Assembly: GCA_910587145.1 (NCBI GenBank)
Contig: CAJUMH010000005.1
Location: 24,232 to 88,231, forward strand
Length of the DNA: 64,000 nt
DNA from: an uncultured Ruthenibacterium sp.
Lineage (GTDB): Bacteria; Bacillota; Clostridia; Oscillospirales; Ruminococcaceae
Direction: 5' to 3'
The translations under genes were made by a program, and so were the position numbers. Of this stretch, positions 1 through 8,052 are shown in pieces. Under the pieces are notes generated by a model. That model was not told the origin of the DNA. It did no database searches and worked only from the letters and a program-made list of their open reading frames with translations. How positions within the stretch are numbered: the stretch's first letter is position 1; each line of letters opens with the position of its first letter.

Positions 1-24
1 CAGGATCCGCCCCTTCTTTCTCGC

Positions 25-345
25 TTATGCTCCGTCCGCTGCCTCATCCGCGCGCTGCAGCGGCGGCAGCGGCGGCGCGGCGCTCCAGCGGGGGCGCTGC
101 TGCTCGTACTGCCCGGCAATCCACGCGCAGGCGGCCGCAAGGCCGTCTGTGTCCGGCGCAAAATCGGCAAAGGTCTTTGCGGCTTCGTCCGTCTTTTCAA
201 AGCACCACGGCAGCGGCCACACGCAGGCGCGCAGCACATCCCCCTCCATGCCAAGGCGGTACCACATGCCGCCGCAGCTGCCGGAAAAGCTTTTGTTTGC
301 GTTCAAATAGACAAGGCTCGGCGCCGCAACCGTAATTTCTTCCAT
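25..345 (-). CDS. Small hypothetical protein
   Basis: A 106-residue protein I do not recognise. The start ATG is preceded by a good Shine-Dalgarno (GGAGG, 6 nt away), which is the main argument that the gene is real. It has no obvious signal peptide or membrane segment. The N-terminal part (about residues 1-70) is well mixed, with Trp- and Cys-containing stretches such as GGMWYRLGMEG; the last 25 residues are Pro/Ala rich. It lies downstream of and on the same strand as the SpoIID-like gene, separated by about 300 bases, so it may be its own unit. No function is proposed. Confidence 0.5.
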   Translation of the reverse strand: MEEITVAAPSLVYLNANKSFSGSCGGMWYRLGMEGDVLRACVWPLPWCFEKTDEAAKTFADFAPDTDGLAAACAWIAGQYEQQRPRWSAAPPLPPLQRADEAADGA

Positions 346-648
346 TGGGTTCCTCCGTTCCGGCAGAAAGCGAGATCACAAAGCGAAATATCGGTTCCGC
401 TATGCTGTGCGGATCCGGCTTTTTTGCAATTCCCCTTTCCGCCATTCTACTATAGCATACCCCGTGCCGAAAATCCACTGTTTTCTCCCGTACCTTTTTG
501 TACCGGAATCCATGGAAGAGCATAACCCTGAAACGGCAGGAGGGCTGATTGAGGTTTCGTCCTCTGCTGCAACGGGCAAATATCCTGCGCTTTGTTTCGG
601 GCTGGAAGTTACAGCGGGGAGCTTCCCGCCCGCCTGCGCGTTTCCCGC
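346..648. other. Intergenic gap without a recognised gene
   Basis: About 300 bases between the small hypothetical gene and the SpoIID-like gene. It has a moderately AT-rich stretch at about 440-510 with TATA-like hexamers on the minus strand that could hold a promoter for the small gene, but no convincing -35/-10 pair. No RNA gene or repeat is seen. Confidence 0.5.
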
Positions 649-1701
649 TCAGCCCGGCACAGGGCCGAGCGTTGTGCCGGGGTAATAGACGGCCAGAATC
701 TCCTGATAGGTTTTTCCCGTCAGGGCCAGGGCGTTCGCGCCGTATTGGCTTAGCCCCACGCCGTGGCCGTAGCCGTGCGTTGTAACGGCAAACAGATGCT
801 CGTCCGTCCATGCAATGGTAAAATCACGGCTGCGCAGCCGCAGGGCGCTGCGCACAGCCGTTCCGCTGCAGGAGACGCCGCCGATGGAAATGCTGTGCAC
901 GTAGCCGGCGGCCGTCCGCTCGATCGCGCCGATCCAGTTCGCCGCGTCCCCCACAAGCTCCAGATCCGGAAACACCATGTTGATATCCTGTGCCAGCTCC
1001 TGCTTTGTGAGGGTGAACGACTGCTCATAATCCGGGCTGGTGAGGTCGAGCATGGAGTCCACCGAGACCAGATACGGCACCTCCGAGCCCCAGATGGCGG
1101 CGGCCGATTCCGTCTGCCCGTTCGAGATCGCGTGATAGCACGCGAGGGCGGGCTGTCCCTCGTACAGCAGCACCTCGTCCAATACGGAATCCACCACCGA
1201 GTACAGCCGGGCGCGGTTTGCCTCGAACGCATCGCCCCACATGGCGCGCATCACCGTCTCCGTCAGGTATCCGATGCGCTGGTCGGGGTTTGCGCTGAAA
1301 TAGGCGCCCTTCAGCACCGGGTCGTTCGGGTCGGCCTGCGCTTTGCACGCCAGCGCATAGCTGTGCGCGGCGACGGCCTGCGCGCGCAGCGCCTCGTCCG
1401 GATAATCGATGGGCATCTCCGCCGCCACCGCGCCGCGCACAAATTCCCGCACCGGCACCTCCCGCACCTCGCCGCTGCGCTCGTCCAGAATACGAAGCGG
1501 CGCCTCCTCTACGGGCAGCGCGTCGGATACAGCGGGCGGCTGCGGCTCTGCCGGCATCGAGGCCGAACCCGAGGGCACCGGCGGCAGCGTCTGCACGGCA
1601 GAGGCGGACGCGGCTGCCTGCTCCGGCAAAAGCAGCGCCGTCATCGGCAGCAGATAGATCAGCGCGGCAAACAGCAGCACAAGCGGCACGGTTTTTTTCA
1701 T
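649..1701 (-). CDS. spoIID: SpoIID/LytB-domain protein (SpoIID-like)
   Basis: A 350-residue protein with an N-terminal signal anchor (MKKTVPLVLLFAALIYLLP) and a low-complexity Ala/Pro linker to about residue 65. The rest is a SpoIID domain with the family hallmarks ALRAQAVAAHSYAL, AISNGQTESA and the C-terminal HGYGHGVGLSQYGANALA followed by YYPGTTL. SpoIID is a lytic transglycosylase acting on denuded glycan strands during engulfment in spore formers; LytB-type relatives act in vegetative cells, so sporulation is probable but not proven. The start MKK at 1701 is chosen because GGGGG lies 7 nt upstream; an ATG two codons earlier sits too close to it. It is divergent from citrate synthase. Confidence 0.85.
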   Translation of the reverse strand: MKKTVPLVLLFAALIYLLPMTALLLPEQAAASASAVQTLPPVPSGSASMPAEPQPPAVSDALPVEEAPLRILDERSGEVREVPVREFVRGAVAAEMPIDYPDEALRAQAVAAHSYALACKAQADPNDPVLKGAYFSANPDQRIGYLTETVMRAMWGDAFEANRARLYSVVDSVLDEVLLYEGQPALACYHAISNGQTESAAAIWGSEVPYLVSVDSMLDLTSPDYEQSFTLTKQELAQDINMVFPDLELVGDAANWIGAIERTAAGYVHSISIGGVSCSGTAVRSALRLRSRDFTIAWTDEHLFAVTTHGYGHGVGLSQYGANALALTGKTYQEILAVYYPGTTLGPVPG

Positions 1702-1836
1702 ATCCATTCCCCCATTTTTTACATACGCGTTCGGCAAAGCCCGCATTCCGGAGCGGGCAGTGCTTTTGTTTTGCTCAAAAGTGCCGTCCAGACCGGCACA
1801 GCCTGTCTGCCTTTCGGGATTTCTTCGGCACTTTCC

Positions 1837-1865
1837 TTGTTTTTTGCATCATATGCCTGTATAAT
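1837..1865 (+). promoter_or_regulatory. Vegetative promoter of the citrate synthase unit
   Basis: TTGTTT at 1837-1842 and TATAAT at 1860-1865 with an exact 17-bp spacer, on the strand of citrate synthase and about 125 nt upstream of its start. Reads as a SigA-type promoter. Leader region up to 1992 holds no ORF. Confidence 0.75.
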
Positions 1866-1992
1866 AAAAAATATGACGGCCGAATGGGCGGCCGCCGCGG
1901 CTCGGGGAACGAAGCCGCCGCACAGCACGGCTCTGGGGAAGGGGGCCGCGCGCCAAAAAAGAGGGGAACAAAATGGGAAAGGAAGGGACGAT

Positions 1993-3357
1993 ATGACAGA
2001 ACAGACACAGCGGATCCGGATGGAGGCCATCGCCTATCTGTGCGAGGAGTATCTGAAGAACAACTTCATTGATCCGGAAACAGGCGAACGGCTTGGCGTA
2101 AAGCGCGGCTTGCGCAACCCGGACGGCACGGGCGTGCTGGCGGGCCTGACAAACGTATGCGACGTGGTCGGCTACGATTGGGAGGATGGTAAACGCATCC
2201 CCACCGAGGGCAGGCTGATCTACCGCGGCATCAACGTAGAGCAGCTGGTCTGCGCCGCGCAGAGGGAAGACCGCTTTCTCTTCGAGGAAGTAATCTGGCT
2301 GCTGCTGTTCGGCAGCCTGCCCGACGCCCGGCAAACGGCGTCGTTTTTGCGCGTGCTGGAGGCCTATCGCGAGCTGCCGGAGAATTTTGCCGAGGATATG
2401 ATCATGAAGGCGCCTTCGCCGAACATCATGAACAAAATGGCGCGCAGCGTGCTGGCGCTTTATTCGTATGACGACGACCCCGAGGGCCTTTCGCTGCAGA
2501 ACATTATGCGGCAGAGCATCGCGCTGATTGCCAGCCTGCCCTCCATCATGGTGAACGCCTACCAGATCAAACGCCGCGTGTACGACCGGCAAAGCATGTA
2601 CCTGCATCTGCCGCAATCCGGCCAGAGCACAGCGGAGCATATTCTTGCCACCTATCGCGCAGACCAGCAGTTTACGCGCGAGGAGGCAAAGCTGCTGGAT
2701 CTGTGCCTTGTGCTGCACGCAGACCACGGCGGCGGCAACAACTCCACGTTTGCGTGCCGTGTGCTCTCCAGCTCCGGCACGGATACCTATTCCGCCATTT
2801 CGGCGGCCATCGGCAGCCTGAAGGGGCCGCGGCACGGCGGCGCGAACCACAAGGTGATGGAAATGCTCGACGGCATTCTGGCCCAAGTGGCAGACCCCTG
2901 CGACGAGATGCAGCTGGCAGATCACCTGCGCCGCATTCTGCGCCGCGAGGCGGGCGACGGCAGCGGGCTCATCTACGGCATGGGCCACGCGGTGTATACC
3001 AAAAGCGATCCGCGCGCGGTGATTTTGCGCCGCAACGCCGCGCATCTGGCCAGGGAAAAGGGCTTTGAACGCGAATTCCGTGTGCTGTGCGCCATCGAGC
3101 GCATCGGCCCGGCCATCGTCGAAGAGGTAAAGGGCACCAAAAACGTCTGCGCAAATGTCGATCTTTTCTCCGGTCTTATCTACCGCATGCTCGGCATCAG
3201 CGAGGATCTGTTTACCCCGCTGTTTGCCATCAGCCGCATCCCCGGCTGGTGCGCGCACCGCGTGGAGGAGGTTGTATTTGCAAACCGCATCATGCGCCCG
3301 GCCTATAAGTATATCGGGCAGGAACAGGAATATCTTCCGTTAGAGGAACGCGTATGA
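1993..3357 (+). CDS. gltA: Citrate synthase
   Basis: A 454-residue citrate synthase family protein that condenses oxaloacetate and acetyl-CoA to citrate, or a close relative such as 2-methylcitrate synthase. Catalytic landmarks are present: HADHGGGNNSTF (His242/245), RHGGAN (His281), GMGHAVYTKSDPRA (His332) and NVDLFSG (Asp390). The open frame extends far upstream, but the ATG at 1993 follows GGAAGGGACG, lies just after the promoter at 1837-1865 and starts with a family-like N-terminus. The stop overlaps the next ATG by 4 nt, so the membrane protein is co-translated. No aconitase or isocitrate dehydrogenase is nearby; anaerobes often use this enzyme for glutamate precursor supply. Confidence 0.93.
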   Translation: MTEQTQRIRMEAIAYLCEEYLKNNFIDPETGERLGVKRGLRNPDGTGVLAGLTNVCDVVGYDWEDGKRIPTEGRLIYRGINVEQLVCAAQREDRFLFEEVIWLLLFGSLPDARQTASFLRVLEAYRELPENFAEDMIMKAPSPNIMNKMARSVLALYSYDDDPEGLSLQNIMRQSIALIASLPSIMVNAYQIKRRVYDRQSMYLHLPQSGQSTAEHILATYRADQQFTREEAKLLDLCLVLHADHGGGNNSTFACRVLSSSGTDTYSAISAAIGSLKGPRHGGANHKVMEMLDGILAQVADPCDEMQLADHLRRILRREAGDGSGLIYGMGHAVYTKSDPRAVILRRNAAHLAREKGFEREFRVLCAIERIGPAIVEEVKGTKNVCANVDLFSGLIYRMLGISEDLFTPLFAISRIPGWCAHRVEEVVFANRIMRPAYKYIGQEQEYLPLEERV

Positions 3358-4220
3358 AACGAATCTACTGCGCCGGCGCGCTTGTCTTCAGCCTGCTGCT
3401 GGGCGTGATGCGCGCGGCAGATCTTTTTTGGAATACCGATGCCGAAACCGGATTTTTGCGTTCCGGCAGTGTTGCGCTCCGCTATGCTTTCATGCTGTTC
3501 TGCACGCTGCTGATTTTGCTGGCCGGGCACTCTGTCCCGCTTGGGCAGCCCTGCGGCCTGCGGGCAGAAAACGCCCCGTGGATGCGCAGCAGCAACCTTC
3601 TGTTCATTCCGCTGGCCCTTTGCTGCGAGCTGTACGGTTTTTTGTTCCTGTTGAATCGTGTTTTCGGTGTGCCGGTTCGCACACATACCAGCCGCCACGC
3701 CATGGATCATCTGCGTCTTTATTATCTGCGGCAGTTTGCAGATGGCGTGCACGCGGCACTGTTTGTGGTTTTTGGCATCTGGTGCCTCTTCCTGTTTTTT
3801 GAAAACCTTACCCGCATCCTTCACGGCCAATGGATGCTGACATTCGGCATGCTCGGCAGCACAGCATTTTATCTGCATACTGTGCTGTGCTTTATCGAGC
3901 GGCCCTCCAGCCTGTTCCGCACCGTTCCGGTGGTGCATATCCTTTCGGCGCTGTCGGGGCTGCTGTTTGTTACGGCACTTTTGCGCGCGCTGTACCTGCC
4001 TTATTCGTTCCATACGGCACGCGCGCTGTGCCGCAGCGGGCTGCTCTCGTTTTTCTTCTGCACGTGTCTTGCCCTGCCGCAGGCCGTGTGGCAATTTGTT
4101 CTGGGCGGCGCGGCGCTTGCCCCGCTGATCCTGGCTGTCGGCTTTGGCTGCCTTGGCCTGGCGGGCGCCGCCTGCGCCCGCTGCACGGCGCGGGTGCGGG
4201 AGTGGGAATCGCCGCCTTGA
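3354..4220 (+). CDS. Multi-pass membrane protein of unknown function
   Basis: A 288-residue protein with about seven or eight hydrophobic segments separated by short charged loops. The first begins at the N-terminus (AGALVFSLLLGVM) and the last ends near residue 275, before a short basic tail. No family motif is recognised. Its ATG overlaps the citrate synthase stop (ATGA), so expression is tied to that enzyme; whether the functions are related cannot be told from sequence. A Rho-independent terminator follows directly. Confidence 0.75.
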   Translation: MKRIYCAGALVFSLLLGVMRAADLFWNTDAETGFLRSGSVALRYAFMLFCTLLILLAGHSVPLGQPCGLRAENAPWMRSSNLLFIPLALCCELYGFLFLLNRVFGVPVRTHTSRHAMDHLRLYYLRQFADGVHAALFVVFGIWCLFLFFENLTRILHGQWMLTFGMLGSTAFYLHTVLCFIERPSSLFRTVPVVHILSALSGLLFVTALLRALYLPYSFHTARALCRSGLLSFFFCTCLALPQAVWQFVLGGAALAPLILAVGFGCLGLAGAACARCTARVREWESPP

Positions 4221-4237
4221 GCGCTGTAAAATAACAG

Positions 4238-4285
4238 ATCGGCGTCCCTTTTGGCTTACGTTCGCCAGAAGGGACGCCGATTTTT
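4238..4285 (+). terminator. Rho-independent terminator
   Basis: Long hairpin: ATCGGCGTCCCTTTTGGC pairs with GCCAGAAGGGACGCCGAT around an 8-nt loop, followed by TTTTT. It ends the citrate synthase unit and lies between convergent genes, so it may also stop the fla/che transcript from the other side, although the U tract there is poor. Confidence 0.9.
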
Positions 4286-4467
4286 GCGCCCTGTTTTTGG
4301 ATGACTGTGCAGTATGGCCTGTGCCGCAGAACAGCATTCCCGCCGTCCGGCGCAGGGCCTTGCCGCCGCGGCCCCCCTCGGCGCGCGGTAAAGGCCGCCG
4401 TGCCGGCAGGCCCAAAAGCCCGCGTGTGCCCGCCCGCGTGTGCATCCGCCTTGCTTTTGGGCAGCCT

Positions 4468-4953
4468 CTACAGCTTCCATTCGCCTTTTGAGGCCGATTG
4501 AATGCGCATTGTGCCGTCCTCGACATGAAAATAGAGCGTGCGCCCAAAATTTTTGCCCGTATCGTCGGCGATGATCGGAATGCTCAGCTTTGCCAGCGCC
4601 TGGCGCGCCGCCAGCACATTGCGCTGGCCCACATCGGAAAGCGCCGGCTTGCCCACCGCGGCAAACATCTGCGCGCCACCCGCGATCTTTGCCTTGATAA
4701 AGCGGCGGTTGGCGCCCATTGCCTCCATCTTGCGCAGCAAAAGCGGAATGGCGCTGTCTGCAAACCGAAACGGTGTTGTCAGCGGCTTTTGGCCGGTGCT
4801 GTCGGGCAGCAAAATATGCGAAAGGCCGCCCAGCTTGGCGTGCGGGTCATACAGGCAGATCCCCACACAAGAGCCCAATGCAAATGTTACGAGGATATCG
4901 GGCGCGTGCGCCACTTTCTGGTCCGATATCCCTACCCTGATCGTATTGCTCAC
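4468..4953 (-). CDS. cheD: Chemoreceptor glutamine deamidase CheD
   Basis: A 161-residue CheD, which deamidates specific glutamines on methyl-accepting chemotaxis receptors in the cytoplasm. The family catalytic residues are visible: Cys29 in LGSCVGICLYD, His46 in LSHILLPDS, and Thr23. CheD also binds CheC and raises its CheY-P phosphatase activity, which fits the neighbouring cheC gene: the cheD start overlaps the cheC stop by 4 nt. It is the last gene of the flagellar cluster. Its receptors are not in the window. Confidence 0.95.
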   Translation of the reverse strand: MSNTIRVGISDQKVAHAPDILVTFALGSCVGICLYDPHAKLGGLSHILLPDSTGQKPLTTPFRFADSAIPLLLRKMEAMGANRRFIKAKIAGGAQMFAAVGKPALSDVGQRNVLAARQALAKLSIPIIADDTGKNFGRTLYFHVEDGTMRIQSASKGEWKL

Positions 4954-5576
4954 AAGTCTTCAATCCCCAATGCCGTCATAATTTTCTGTAATGATTCCAC
5001 ATCTGGAAGCATTAAAATATGGTTGGAAGCACTCGTATTGTTTCCCTGCAGTTCATTTTGGATCATAATGATCTTATCGCTGATATTGGCGTAATGGATG
5101 GCCGGAACGCTGAGAATCGCGCCAAGCATATCAATGCTCATGCTCGGCACCGAAAGGTTGATGCGCATTTCGGTCATTGAGGCGATGGCGTTTACATAGG
5201 AGGCCGCCATGATGTTGCCCACCTCGGTAAGCGCGGAATTGCTCACGGGATCCTCGGGATCAAACGTCTCGGTATCCTCGCCCATCAGCGTGTTGATCAT
5301 CATGTGTGCAAAATCCTTTTCCAGCAAAAACATGATCATTCCGTTGATGTCCCCGTCAAAGGAGAGCAACAGGCCCACGATCATATTCTCCGGGCCGCCC
5401 ATTGCTTCCATTGCGGTCTCGTAGTCCAGAATCTTCACCGTCGGCACCGAAATGTCGATGGGCGTGGCCAGCATCTCGGCCAGCGCCATTGCGGCATTCC
5501 CCGTGCCGATGTTGCCCATTTCCCGCAAAACGTCAAGCTGGATCTCATTCAGGTCATTGTAATCGTTCAATGCCAT
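4950..5576 (-). CDS. cheC: CheY-P phosphatase CheC
   Basis: A 208-residue CheC with both copies of the phosphatase signature: EMGNIGTGNAAMAL (Glu19, Asn22) and EVGNIMAASYVNAI (Glu118, Asn121). CheC dephosphorylates CheY-P and is the usual partner of CheD, encoded next with a 4-nt overlap. It supports the adaptation scheme seen in Bacillus and Thermotoga. The cluster therefore has two potential CheY-P phosphatases, this one and the CheC-like half of FliY. Confidence 0.95.
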   Translation of the reverse strand: MALNDYNDLNEIQLDVLREMGNIGTGNAAMALAEMLATPIDISVPTVKILDYETAMEAMGGPENMIVGLLLSFDGDINGMIMFLLEKDFAHMMINTLMGEDTETFDPEDPVSNSALTEVGNIMAASYVNAIASMTEMRINLSVPSMSIDMLGAILSVPAIHYANISDKIIMIQNELQGNNTSASNHILMLPDVESLQKIMTALGIEDL

Positions 5577-5594
5577 TCTCTACTCTCCTTCATA

Positions 5595-6314
5595 TTATCT
5601 TAGATTGTTGACGATCTCCTCCATCTGATCTGAAGTTTGCACAACACGCGCACTTAACTGATAGGCCCGCTGTGTGACGATTAGGTTTGTCATCTCGTCG
5701 GCCAGATGCACACCGGAATTTTCCAGCGCCTGCTCGCGAATAAGATATTCCTGCGCCGGACGCGCCGTGCCGGAATTGTCCGATTCGCGGAAGGAGGTGT
5801 TGTTGATGGATTCCAGCCCATACGGATTATCGAACGCAAATACGCCGATCTGATCCTTCAGGCCGGAATAATCGTACTGATCGTTAGACAGCTTTTTCAC
5901 GGTGATATGGCGGCCGTTGCTGTCCAGCACATACCGGCCCTGGTCATCTACCAGAAAAGCATTCCGTCCCTCGATGCTCAGGTCAAACGCGCCGTTGCGC
6001 GTATACACGCGCTCACCGTTCAGTTCCTCCACGGCAAAAAAGCCGTCTGTCATCAGCGCAAAATCCAGCGCGCGGTAGGTTTGCTGAATAGGCCCCTGCC
6101 CATAGATTAAATCGGCCGAGCTCATCTTTACGCCGTGGCCCTGCAAGGGCTTTTCGTCGTTTGTGTACATCTGCGTATACAGCAGATCGTCAAACTCCGG
6201 CCGTGTGGGCTTATAGCCCGTGGTGTTGACGTTGGCAACATTGTTCGCCACCTGATCCAGTGCGGCCTGATGCGCTACAAGGCCGGATGCACCGTTGTAA
6301 AAGGCGATGTTCAT
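5595..6314 (-). CDS. Flagellar basal-body rod protein, FlgG/FlgF family
   Basis: A 239-residue rod/hook family protein. The N-terminal signature is SGLVAHQAALDQVANNVANV with NTTGYKP, there is a middle FlgE/F/G-like core with DGFFAVEE and YTRNGAFDL, and the C-terminus MTNLIVTQRAYQLSARVVQT is the conserved coiled end. Start 6314 (MNIAFYNGASG) follows GGAGCGGGGAAG; the longer frame adds a non-conserved stretch. Two such genes stand in tandem here, like the flhO-flhP pair of Bacillus. By position and sequence this copy is the distal-rod (FlgG/FlhP-like) candidate; the exact F/G assignment is uncertain. Confidence 0.85.
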   Translation of the reverse strand: MNIAFYNGASGLVAHQAALDQVANNVANVNTTGYKPTRPEFDDLLYTQMYTNDEKPLQGHGVKMSSADLIYGQGPIQQTYRALDFALMTDGFFAVEELNGERVYTRNGAFDLSIEGRNAFLVDDQGRYVLDSNGRHITVKKLSNDQYDYSGLKDQIGVFAFDNPYGLESINNTSFRESDNSGTARPAQEYLIREQALENSGVHLADEMTNLIVTQRAYQLSARVVQTSDQMEEIVNNLR

Positions 6315-6418
6315 CGATTCTTCCCCGCTCCTTTCTTTTTGGAAAAGACTGTCTGAAGGCAGCGCGGGAGCGCGGCTCCCGGCAAATGCGGTTTTTTCAG
6401 ACAAGCCGTAAAAACCGC

Positions 6419-7234
6419 TTACAGCGCGGCAATCTGCGCGGCCGCCTGCTGGTTCACCCTATCCAGGATCTGCAGCGCCGTGCTGCACGATTGAAACGCG
6501 CGCTGCGCTTCCATCATCATGGTATACTCGCGGTTCATATCCAGATTGGATTTTTCCAGCCACTTCTGTACCAGGGTGCTTTCTTCGGCCGTGCGTCCCT
6601 CGGCCTCGCCGGCAAACCGGAACAGCGAATTGCCCACGCGCTCCACCGCTTCGTCCTCGCCCGGCACCACCACGTCCAGCGTATCAATGTACTGGCCGTC
6701 CGCGCCGTAGATCTCGCCGTTCGCATCCACCACAAAGGAGGACGAGCCGTTCAGATCAATCTCGCCCCGGCGGCCCAGCACGCGGCCCACGCCGCGCAGC
6801 ACCAGAAAGCCCTCTTCATCGATATCAAAGTTGCCGTTGCGCGTGAGGTAAACGGCGCCTTCCTCGGTGGCGGCAGTCTCTGTGTTTTCCAGATCGGTGG
6901 CGCCGGCGTTTTCGTTCACCTGCACGGGCGCGGCCTGAATGCGAAAAAAGCCCTCGCCGTTGATGGCAATGTCCATCGGGCGCCCCGTTTCTACAAGCGA
7001 ATCGGAATCGTAGCGCGTGGGCGCCTCGGATACAACCGTGATGGGAACGGCCGTGCCGATGCGGGTGTCCTTGCCGTTTTCCACACGCAGCAGCTGCTCC
7101 TCAAAGGTGGTGGCGATCAGCCGCGACGCCTTATACCCCGGCGTATTTGCGTTTACCAGATTGTTCGAAAGTACACTGATGGCGCGCTCCTGCATTAAAA
7201 TGCCGGAGGCAATGGTGTAAAAGCCCTGGTACAT
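6419..7234 (-). CDS. Flagellar basal-body rod protein, FlgF/FlgG family
   Basis: A 271-residue rod protein: N-terminal MYQGFYTIASGILMQERAIS with NNLVNANTPGYKASR, middle GEGFFRI and YLTRNGNFDID, and C-terminal MMMEAQRAFQSCSTALQILD. It carries a Glu/Thr-rich insertion (about residues 108-127) absent from most relatives. It pairs with the next downstream gene of the same family. The two likely form successive rod segments through the cell wall. The assignment between FlgF and FlgG is not settled by sequence inspection alone. Confidence 0.85.
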   Translation of the reverse strand: MYQGFYTIASGILMQERAISVLSNNLVNANTPGYKASRLIATTFEEQLLRVENGKDTRIGTAVPITVVSEAPTRYDSDSLVETGRPMDIAINGEGFFRIQAAPVQVNENAGATDLENTETAATEEGAVYLTRNGNFDIDEEGFLVLRGVGRVLGRRGEIDLNGSSSFVVDANGEIYGADGQYIDTLDVVVPGEDEAVERVGNSLFRFAGEAEGRTAEESTLVQKWLEKSNLDMNREYTMMMEAQRAFQSCSTALQILDRVNQQAAAQIAAL

Positions 7235-7240
7235 GGTGGT

Positions 7241-8017
7241 TCATCCTTTCCTGTAGTCGCTCAGCGCCGCACGCAGGTGCTGTACCGCGCTTTTTTTAAT
7301 CAGGCAGATCCGCTGCTCGCTCACGCCCATTACCTCGCCGATCTCCCGCAGCTTCAGATGCTCGTAATAGTACAGCGAGATCACCGTTCGCTCCTGCTCC
7401 TTCAGGCTGTCGATAGCATCGGCCAGCGCCTTGCGCAGCTCGGCGTTGTCCGTCAGCGCAATGGGGTCGTCCTCGTCGGCCACGTCGCAGTATTCCAGCT
7501 GCTGCTGGTTCAGCGCGTCCGAATCGGCCGCGGCGGCGTAATCGCCCGCCAGCTCCGCCATTTGCTTGAGCAGCTCTTCAAACGAGATGCCAAGATACGC
7601 GGCCACCTCTTTTTTGGTAGGGTAGCGGCCCAGCGTCATCGAAAGCTTGTTCTGCGCGTTTGCAATCTGGATCTCGTTGCGGCGCATGCGGCGCGGCAGA
7701 TAATCCTGCTTGCGCACATAATCAATAATCGCCGAGCGCACCTTGGTATACAGATAGGCTGTCAGATTGATCTCGCTGTCAAAATCGTATTTTTCCAGCC
7801 CCTCCAAAATTGCCACCATGCCCTGGTTGACAATATCCGCATTGCCGGCGAAGCGGTAATAGGTGGTATACAGATTGGCGGCCACAGATTCCGCAATGGT
7901 TGCGTACTGCAGCGCCAGCGCGTTGCGCACCTCCGGAGAGCGCTCGGCACGATAGAGGTTCAGCAGCGCCTCCGTGCTTAATGTCTCCGGTTTTGGCAGC
8001 CCGGATTTTAACGCCAC
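7241..8017 (-). CDS. fliA: Flagellar sigma factor FliA/WhiG family
   Basis: A 258-residue sigma-70 family factor of the sigma-28 type. Region 2 spans about residues 40-105 (GMVAILEGLEKYDFDSEINLT, RSAIIDYVRKQDYLPR). Region 3 lies about residues 125-150 (RYPTKKEVAAYLGIS), and region 4 is at the C-terminus (EQERTVISLYYYEHLKLREIGEVMGVSEQRI). It directs RNA polymerase to late flagellar and chemotaxis promoters. It lies directly after flhA, with no flhF/flhG between as in Bacillus. No flgM anti-sigma gene is seen in the window. Confidence 0.92.
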   Translation of the reverse strand: MALKSGLPKPETLSTEALLNLYRAERSPEVRNALALQYATIAESVAANLYTTYYRFAGNADIVNQGMVAILEGLEKYDFDSEINLTAYLYTKVRSAIIDYVRKQDYLPRRMRRNEIQIANAQNKLSMTLGRYPTKKEVAAYLGISFEELLKQMAELAGDYAAAADSDALNQQQLEYCDVADEDDPIALTDNAELRKALADAIDSLKEQERTVISLYYYEHLKLREIGEVMGVSEQRICLIKKSAVQHLRAALSDYRKG

Positions 8018-8052
8018 GTTCCTCTATCCCCCCTTTCGGTAAAACTGTTTTC

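Noticed and set aside
763..1992. N-terminal extension of the citrate synthase frame, giving an 864-residue protein
   Set aside because: The extension runs antisense through the SpoIID-like gene and is His/Arg/Gln-rich shadow sequence; the ATG at 1993 has a ribosome site and follows a promoter.
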